Part shown: one piece after another, positions 56,900 through 64,000 of the stretch
Position numbering within the stretch: the stretch's first letter is position 1
Layout of the letters: every line of letters starts with the position of its first letter
NCBI GenBank assembly: GCA_012274445.1
Contig: JAAROD010000095.1
Span: 1,302,001-1,366,000 of the forward strand
DNA from: Sclerotiophoma versabilis
Taxonomy: Eukaryota; Ascomycota; Dothideomycetes; Pleosporales; Didymellaceae
Direction of reading: 5' to 3'
DNA: 64,000 bases
The notes under the pieces: generated by a model
Told to the model about the DNA's origin: nothing
Database searches by the model: none
The model's input: only the letters and a program-made list of their open reading frames with translations
Made by a program: the position numbers and the translations under genes

Positions 56900-59800
56900 T
56901 AACCTATTATACCTTACTATTTATATTATAAAGGTTTAGGTAGGTTAAAAAGCGCTTATAAGCCTACCTAGAAAGCGCTTTTATTAACCTATTAGTAGGT
57001 ATTTTACTTATTTTTATATAAGTTACTATAAAGGTACCTTTTACGTACTTTTATTTAAGCTATATATTCTGTATATCTATATAGCGCAGCTAAGTAGTAA
57101 GCTGCTTACTCTCTTCTACTACTAACTATATAGTTTACTAATTATTATAGAATATCTTCTAAGTAACTTCTAGGTTAAGGCAGAGCTTATAGAGAAATTA
57201 CTTTAGAGCAGTACTCTCCTTAGCTATATACTTAAGAGCTAGTAGTTTAGCTTTAGTTATTAAGGTAGTTACTATAGACTGCCTAGCTGCCTTTTATATA
57301 ATTAGGCTGCTAAAGAGCTATATAATATACCTCTAAGATAATTAATATAATTTACTATTATTAGTAAATAAAGCGTCTCTGTATATAAGAAGCTAGCTGC
57401 CTAAATAAGCTCTATACTATATACCTAGGTACTTAGTTCTATATAGGTAGCTAATAACTTAAGTAGCTACTTAGAAGTAAGCAGCTCTAGAATTTATAAG
57501 ATAGTAAGACAGCTAAGAAGCTGCATACGCAACGTCTAGCTGTATTATAATTATAGTATATAATATTAACTCTACCTGCTTCTAATAAGCCTTAATTTCT
57601 TACTTTAAAGCTTCTTCTGTATGCTTCTAAAGCTTAATTATAGAGAAGGGGATGCTTAGAAGTAACCTCTTCTCTAAAACCTTAAACTTAGTAGTAAGCT
57701 TCTTAATATAGAAGTTATAAGTAAGTGTTATTACTTAAGCTACTTAATCTTATATAATACAAACTTCTAAGAACCATTTAGCAGCTTTATAATCTATAAT
57801 CTAATATTTAGCTATTAATAAGCTTATTAACTACTCTGTAGTTACTTAATTATCCTTATAATAGGTAAGAAGGATATTGTTAATATAGAAGAGTAAGATA
57901 ATTTTTTGCTTATTATTAAAGAATAAGCATAGCTCTTCTTTTAACGCTGTTAAACTAAGCTTCTAGAGAGTGCTAGACAGCTTCTTATACTATAGAATAG
58001 AGTAGTCCTAGAGACTGTATAGAGCCTGTAGTAGTAGTACTACCTACTTAGGCTTCTTAAATCTGTTAGGCAGCTTGCATAGTACTAGCAGCTAGTCTTA
58101 GTAGCTTATATTAAGAAATGCGCTACTTATATTATACTATAGTAGCTCTAAATTAAACTAAGCTGCTATAGTAACTATAGTATAGAAGGACCTTATAGTA
58201 AGTATTATAGTATAGGTTAACTTAATTAAATTCTTTACCTAGAGATCTCTGTACATATATATCTTAGCTTTATATTTTATAAAGTAGCTGTCTTAATTAA
58301 GCTTATAAGTAAATACCTATTTAAGTAGCAGAGCTCTAGTCTAGGAGCTTATTTTATTTATTTCTTTTTAGGTATTTTTCTCTGTAAGTGTTATAATCTC
58401 TTTTATACAGGTCTAGTAGAATAGAGTACCTAGAGAGTAATTAGTAAGCTCTTTCTATATATTAGAAACTAGAGAGAGCTGGTTATAGTATACCTGCTAC
58501 TTATTTTTAGCTAATAGTTTTTCTAACCTTATTACTAAGGCTATAATAACTGCGTAGATTATAATAAAGTCTCTTTCTTAGTTTCTATACTTATTTATAT
58601 AATTAAATAAGCTTCTAAGTAGCTAAAAGTAACTATCTTGCTCTATTAAGCTTATTATAGTATATATACCTACTCTATTATCTTCTCTAAGCTTATTATA
58701 CTCTTAGTTATATAGCCTGCAGCTTAATTATATTAGTAGGCTAATAGTTCTACGCTAATTAGTATAGCTTATAGTTAGTTTACCTACTCTTATTAATCTC
58801 TAAGAAGGTATAAGAATAATTAGAGAGTTAGGTCTTCTTATTAGTAGATTATTATAATTCTTATTACCTACTAGTAAGCTCTCTTCTTTAATAGTAGAGT
58901 ATACTTTCTATAAGCTTCTAGACAGGTGCTCTTCTATAGAAGCTTCTCTGCCTACTACTAGCTGCTTAGGTTCTAGTATTAAGTTAGAGGAGAGAAGGCC
59001 TAGTTCTTAGCGCTCTACACAGATCTCTATTAGTTTGCTAGCTAAGCTAACTAATTATATAGTCTCTACCTTAGAAGCTTACTTATTACTAGACTAGCCT
59101 TCTACTAATTAAGCTTCTTCTAAGAGCTTACCCCTAAGCTGTTATATAGAAAGTAATTTAAGTAATAGATCTTCTTTCTTAGTAATAGAGAGCTTAATTA
59201 CTTCTTCTATATCTACTATCTTACTAGGCTTATAGAGAACTTCTATAACCTCTACTACTTCTATAACTAGAAGCGTAGTTAACTTATTAACTTAGTTATA
59301 AAAGAGCTCTTTATTAAAGGTTATATTATATGTTGTAATTACCTAGTTAAGTTAGAGTACTTATATACAGTATATATTAGAAGCTTAATAACTAATAAGG
59401 TAACTAATATAACCTTTTAGAGTAACTTTAAAGCTCTTTTTATTATAGCTAGCTACTTATTTTCTATTTAAGAGATATGCTTAGTAGCTATATATATATA
59501 TTCTACTCTAATTAGGTCTTAGATTAGCTGTAAGTACTCTTACCTGCTTAGGTTAGTACCATTAAAAGTACTATATAAACTACTTATTTAGCTTTTTATT
59601 TAGGCTATATAGCTTATTTAAGTATATAGGACTTATATTATAGAGCTATGCAGCAGCTATAATAACCTCTAGCTAGAGCTTCTTAGGTAGGTTTATACTA
59701 CTTCTTATTTTTATTAACTTAGTAATTATCTTCTATTTACTTTTATTTACTATACTATTTAGCTTATATATATAAAGAGGTATATACTTAATATTAATTT

Positions 59801-62050
59801 CTATATTAAGCGCCTAGTGCTTATATACAGAGCTCTCTTACTATAGTAGTATAGCTATGTTATTATCTTAGCTAATCTTATAGATTTTAAGCTTATACTA
59901 AGTAGCTACTTAGCTTAAAAAATTAGTAAGAACTTAGAGAATTTTAATTTAAGTTTTTCCCTGCAGCAGGTATATAAAGAGCTTCCTACTATGGTACTCT
60001 CTAATTAAAAGTATCTATAACTTACCTCTATAGCCTAGAGGTATATCAAATAGGTCCTAGCTAATTTACTAGAAGGGGTAAGCTAGTTTCTTATACTTTC
60101 TTTATAATACTACCTACTTAGTATAAGTTATTATATAACTCTTATAATTCTTCTAGAGCACTTTAGCTATATATATACTATATATATACTTTATAAGTAC
60201 TTATAGAGCTTCTAGGCTAAAGTAGCTAGCTTTAGTATACTAGAGGCGCTTACTTAAGCTATAGAGATAGAAGTTATATAATTATTTTATTATTACTATA
60301 TTGAGAAGGCTTATAGGATAGTAAGAAAGAGGTTTATATTTAAGAAAAGTAAGGTTATAAGTATACTGTAAGGTAGCATATATAATACTTATATTAAGGT
60401 CTTTAATATATTCTACCTATAGAGTACTATTAAGCTCTAGGTACTATACCCTCTTTTCTTATAATTAAGCTTCTAAGATAATATTAATATAGAAACCTTT
60501 AACTATAATAATATTCTAAAGAAGTAGGTCTTTAGTATACAGGCTGCGCTTTCTATAAAGGGTGTTCTTTAGTAAATAAGCTCTTTAGCCTACTATAGAA
60601 AATACTTAAGTACCTGCCTCTATAGTATTACTAAGATTAGATAGGTAGAAAGACCTAGATATAAGGTGCTTAGCGCTGTTAACTAGGTGCGTAGCAGCTC
60701 TATTATCTAGAATTATACTTTTAGAGAGTAGATAAGTATTAAAATCTATAAGGTTATACACCCTTAGAGTCTCTCTTATTAGCTAGGTATTACTAAGAGC
60801 ACTTATTATTCTTAGGTTAATTAGAGCTGCTTATACATTACCTAGAAACTTAACTTATAGTATCCTAGCTACTAGTTAGGGACCTCCTAAGGCCTAGATT
60901 AAGTAGTAAGTTTTTAAGTACTAGCTAAGTTACTTAATTTCCTTCTTAAGGTCTTTAAACTCTCTATAATTAAGCTTCTAGAGTATTTACTAATAAGCTT
61001 AGTTTCCTAGTTTATATAGAGGTAAAGATAAGCTTATTACTATAGTCTTAAGTGCTTAGTACTATATTAGTTTCTATAGGTAGGTATAACTCTTAGTCTT
61101 ATAGAGGTAACTATAGCCTGTTTATTTTAAACTTAAGCTATTAGGCTTCCCTGCAGGAGCTTCTTAAGCGTCTAATTAATTACTAAAGGTTATAAATACC
61201 TCTAGGTTATTTTTACCTAACCTAATTATATATTTATATATTAAGCTACTAAAGACTCTACTTACTTAGTCTAAATTAAGCGTTCTAAGCCCTAGGATAG
61301 TATTCTAGATAATCCTTTAGTGCATATTATAAGCCTATTCTAGAGTAATTCTATACTCTAACGTATTAAGAAAATCTTAAATAGTAAGCTCTCTATTAAC
61401 TTCTATAAGCTTATAAGACTTAGCTCTTATATATAGGTATAACTACTTCTAGTACTAGTCTTATAGAGTAGCTTATTCTTACCTAGCTGCTCTAAGGTAG
61501 GCTCTATACTCTACTCTAACTTAGTTCTTAGTACTTAGTATAGTAGAAGTAAGCTTCTAGTATAGTGCTTATATAAGTAATTATAGTATAGTCTTATTAT
61601 TAGTAATAAGCTGCACTATTACTAGTAAGATAATTAATAGAGCTACTATAGTATTAACCTAGTTCTATAGTTTCTAAAGACACTCTGCCTTAGTAGCCTA
61701 CTTACTTATTTATATTTTATATTTTATAAGCTTATAGTTATATACCTTAGAGCTTAATTGCGCTTTAGTAGGTTAAGTAGACTAGCTATACGTAGCTTAT
61801 GCATACAGGCAGTTATTATAGGTTAAGCTAGTTAATAGATACTTAGCAGCTTCTAGCTCTGTAATTAAGCTAATAGTAGGCAGCTTAGAGGCTTCTTTAT
61901 ACATACCTAGTATATTAGAGGTATCTAGGTTAATAAGATTCTATATATTACATAGCTTAGCATGCTAAGTAAGCTAAATATACTAATTAGGCTAGTTATT
62001 TCTAGAGTGCAGCTAGTAGGGACTAGCTAGTATAGCTAATAAAGCTTATA
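56900..62050 (-). pseudogene. Copia-1b gag-pol, RIP-broken
   Basis: Mirror of 20100-25210. RNase H lies at about 57020-57540, RT at about 57660-58390 (YINNILL block at about 57880), integrase at about 59520-60240, protease near 60710 and gag upstream to about 61950. As in Copia-1a, many GCA/TGC sites remain unmutated, giving a milder RIP load than in Copia-2. Confidence 0.8.
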
Positions 62051-62488
62051 AGCTGTAGTTAACTAGCTTACCTATTATTTAGTTTAGTAGTAAGGTAAAA
62101 GAGAGTTTTAATTAGAGTAGTTAAGTACTATCTAAAAGGCTTGATTAGCTAAGTGCGCAGAGAGATCTACTACTCTTTAGAAGCTAGGCTTATAACTATT
62201 AATAAGCTTATAGTATAATACTTAAGTAATTAAATAATTAATTAGTACCTATCTATCTAGACGTAATAACTATTTATATATAAAGAAAATATTATTAGTT
62301 ATATAACTCTAGAATTAAGCTTATAGGTAGTAGTAGGTCTACTTAACTATAGTTAGCTTAACTACTAAGCTTCTTAAGAGTTAGCTATAAGCTTAGGCGC
62401 ACAGGCTTATACTTTAGGTAATACCTAGCTCTAATATACTAACACCTTACTTAGCCTAGCAGTAAGCTAGTAGTTTACTTATGTAACA

Positions 62489-63827
62489 CTTTAGTATTAG
62501 AGGTATAGATAATACCTCTATCTACTTCTTATCTAGCAGTATTATATAGTTACTAAGACATAGTAGGCTGCTTATACTTATATATTTTTAGTTCTTATTT
62601 ATATATCTATTCTATCTATATTAATAGTTATCTTATTAGGTTCTATAAATACTTCTACTGTTTATCTAACTCTTAGTATAGTATAGATGCTTAGCTTTAG
62701 ACAATCTATATATTCTTATTAGATAGTTTAATATAATTATTATTAGATCTAGTTTTAGAGTCTTCTATAAGACGTTCTATATTATTAGTAAGAACTTTCT
62801 ATTTATTACTAGTATTTATATTCTTATAGGTAAGTATATTAAGTTATTAAACTACCTTATTTTTTAATTAATAATTCTTAGTGTAGTAGCCTTACTTACT
62901 ATATCTATAATAAGTTATACTAGACTTGTTCTTCCTATTACTACTCTTGCTTTTCTAGTTCCATTATAGTTCTAGTTTCTTATTAATATTAGACAGGTCT
63001 ATAGCCTCTAGTTTATAGTAACTACTACTAGTACTACTATATATACAGCGTTTAGTATTTAACTAATAGTAGTTGTTTTCTTAGTTTTCTTAATTAAGGT
63101 TGTTGCGCTATAGGTTATATAGTAGTAGGTGTTATTCTATAGGTATAATATATATTTATAGATTATTTCTAAGTTTCTGCTAAAGCTTATAAAGCTTAAT
63201 ATTAATACTAATAGCTTTATTAACTAGGTTATTAAAGTTATTAGTACTTATAGCAGTACGCATAAGTTCTTTCTTAACCTTAGGCTTTAGTCCCTAATAG
63301 AATATAGTTTTTAATACTATATTATTCTATCTAGTAAATATAGCTAGCTGCTAGAAGTTAGCAGCATAGTTAGCAGCAGATTATTTCTAATAAATGCGTT
63401 AGATATTATAATATGCAATTGCTACTTTGTTTAAGACTCTAAATATAGGTTAAATCTGTTCCTTAAACAGGTTAAAGTCTTTAAACTAAGAGTTAATTAT
63501 AGTTAAGTCTCTATTAGCGTAGTAGTATTAAAGAAAGAGTTTAATCTAAGTAAAAGCCTTGTCTTACATAAAACTAGTAATAAGAGTAACTTATTTTTCT
63601 TTAGTAATATCTTCTCTCTAAAATATAAAGAAGAGGTCCTACTATATAAGCTAGTTCTCTAGCTTATATTATTTACTATAGTAGAGGTTAGGTTTAGTAA
63701 TACTAACTCTAGGGCGCATAGCTAGCACTTATTCTATCTTAATATTATTATTAGATTATTAAGTGTAAGAGCTACTAGAGGTAGTATAGGTTTCTAAAGT
63801 AGTACTTATCTTTAGGGGTGTTTAAAG
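62489..63827 (-). pseudogene. A5 gag (partial), RIP-broken
   Basis: Reverse complement is colinear with A1 gag from the leader to about A1 position 2365 (CCTCTAATACTAAAG against CCTCCGACACCGAAG), where it is cut by Copia-1b. The gag ATG is mutated (TACTTATC near 63802). The primer-binding region GGGGTGTTTAAAG lies at 63815-63827. RT, integrase and the antisense region of this element are missing. Confidence 0.8.
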
Positions 63828-64000
63828 TGTTAAAGTTATACTTTTAAGCAAAGCTTTTAAGCACTATTTATATTAGTTCTTAGAGATAAGCACTAGTATA
63901 GAAAGTTTTATAAGGTTAGAGTTATTATCTAGTAAAACACTATAATAATAGAAGGTAATAATAAGTAGTATAGAGTAGACTATCTAGCTTAAGAGTTAGA
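63828..64000 (-). repeat. 5' LTR of A5, cut by the window end
   Basis: Starts TGTTAAAGTTATAC right after the primer-binding region and continues out of the window; 173 of about 490-499 bases are visible. Confidence 0.85.

Larger units (their letters stand above)
55035..62488 (-). mobile_element. Copia-1b, inverted colinear copy of Copia-1a
   Basis: 7454 bases, the same length as Copia-1a, and every landmark I checked maps by the same mirror relation, so there are no net indels between them. LTRs at 55035-55326 and 62197-62488 (292 bases each). On its left it joins the A-family LTR at the same base as Copia-1a does; on its right it joins A-family gag sequence, and there is no target duplication. 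Differences from Copia-1a that I saw are mainly C/T or G/A. Confidence 0.92.

Overview
The window looks like a repeat compartment of a filamentous ascomycete, most likely a Dothideomycete. Three things suggest this: very short spliceosomal introns (48-59 bases, CTAAC branch sites), a kinase-like gene of a type expanded in that class (recognised from memory, not searched), and long AT-rich tracts almost without CpA/TpG or CpG and full of TpA, which is the signature of repeat-induced point mutation (RIP). Almost everything outside two small GC-balanced islands is RIP-decayed transposon, often nested. Stop codons are so frequent there that real coding frames can only be recognised as degenerate protein signatures.

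Layout. 1-495 and 5784-7373 are the 3' part of a decayed Ty1/copia element, split by a clean, unmutated Ty3/gypsy chromovirus-type element (A1, 501-5778) with identical 499-base LTRs and a perfect TAGGC target duplication. A1 has an intact gag but a scrambled pol: the integrase core sits between gag and reverse transcriptase, and protease, RNase H and the integrase N-terminus are missing. On its antisense strand it carries an open frame with a Zn2Cys6-like cysteine cluster and a coiled coil. 7379-16501 is a decayed gypsy element (B) with 647-base LTRs; a solo A-family LTR (7766-8264) sits in its left LTR and a pogo/Fot-like DNA transposon (8534-10089) just inside it. 16502-19605 and 33994-37371 are two halves of another decayed gypsy element (D, minus strand), separated by a full-length RIPed A-family element (A2, 19606-33988, target duplication ATAAC). 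A2 itself carries a copia element (Copia-1a, 19649-27102, target duplication AGTAG) in its 5' LTR. 37372-38890 is a patchwork of transposon pieces, including a Tc1-type transposase end.

38890-42060 is a gene island. It holds an intact three-exon protein kinase-like gene (39253-40322) and, 1.2 kb downstream, a single-frame pseudogene broken by five stop codons that RIP-type transitions can explain. After an unclassified AT-rich tract (42070-44417) comes Copia-2 (44418-54314, minus, target duplication ACTAT). Copia-2 contains a hAT-like transposon (48932-51249), which in turn contains a solo A-family LTR. The window ends with another A-family element on the minus strand (54601-55034 and 62489-64000 onward), split by Copia-1b, an inverted colinear copy of Copia-1a with exactly the same length (7454 bases) and joined to the same LTR position.

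Relative ages follow from nesting and mutation load: element B, D, Copia-2 and Copia-3 are oldest, A2 and both Copia-1 copies are intermediate (many GCA/TGC sites survive), and A1 is youngest and unmutated. Only the kinase gene, and possibly the gag and antisense frames of A1, look capable of making full proteins.
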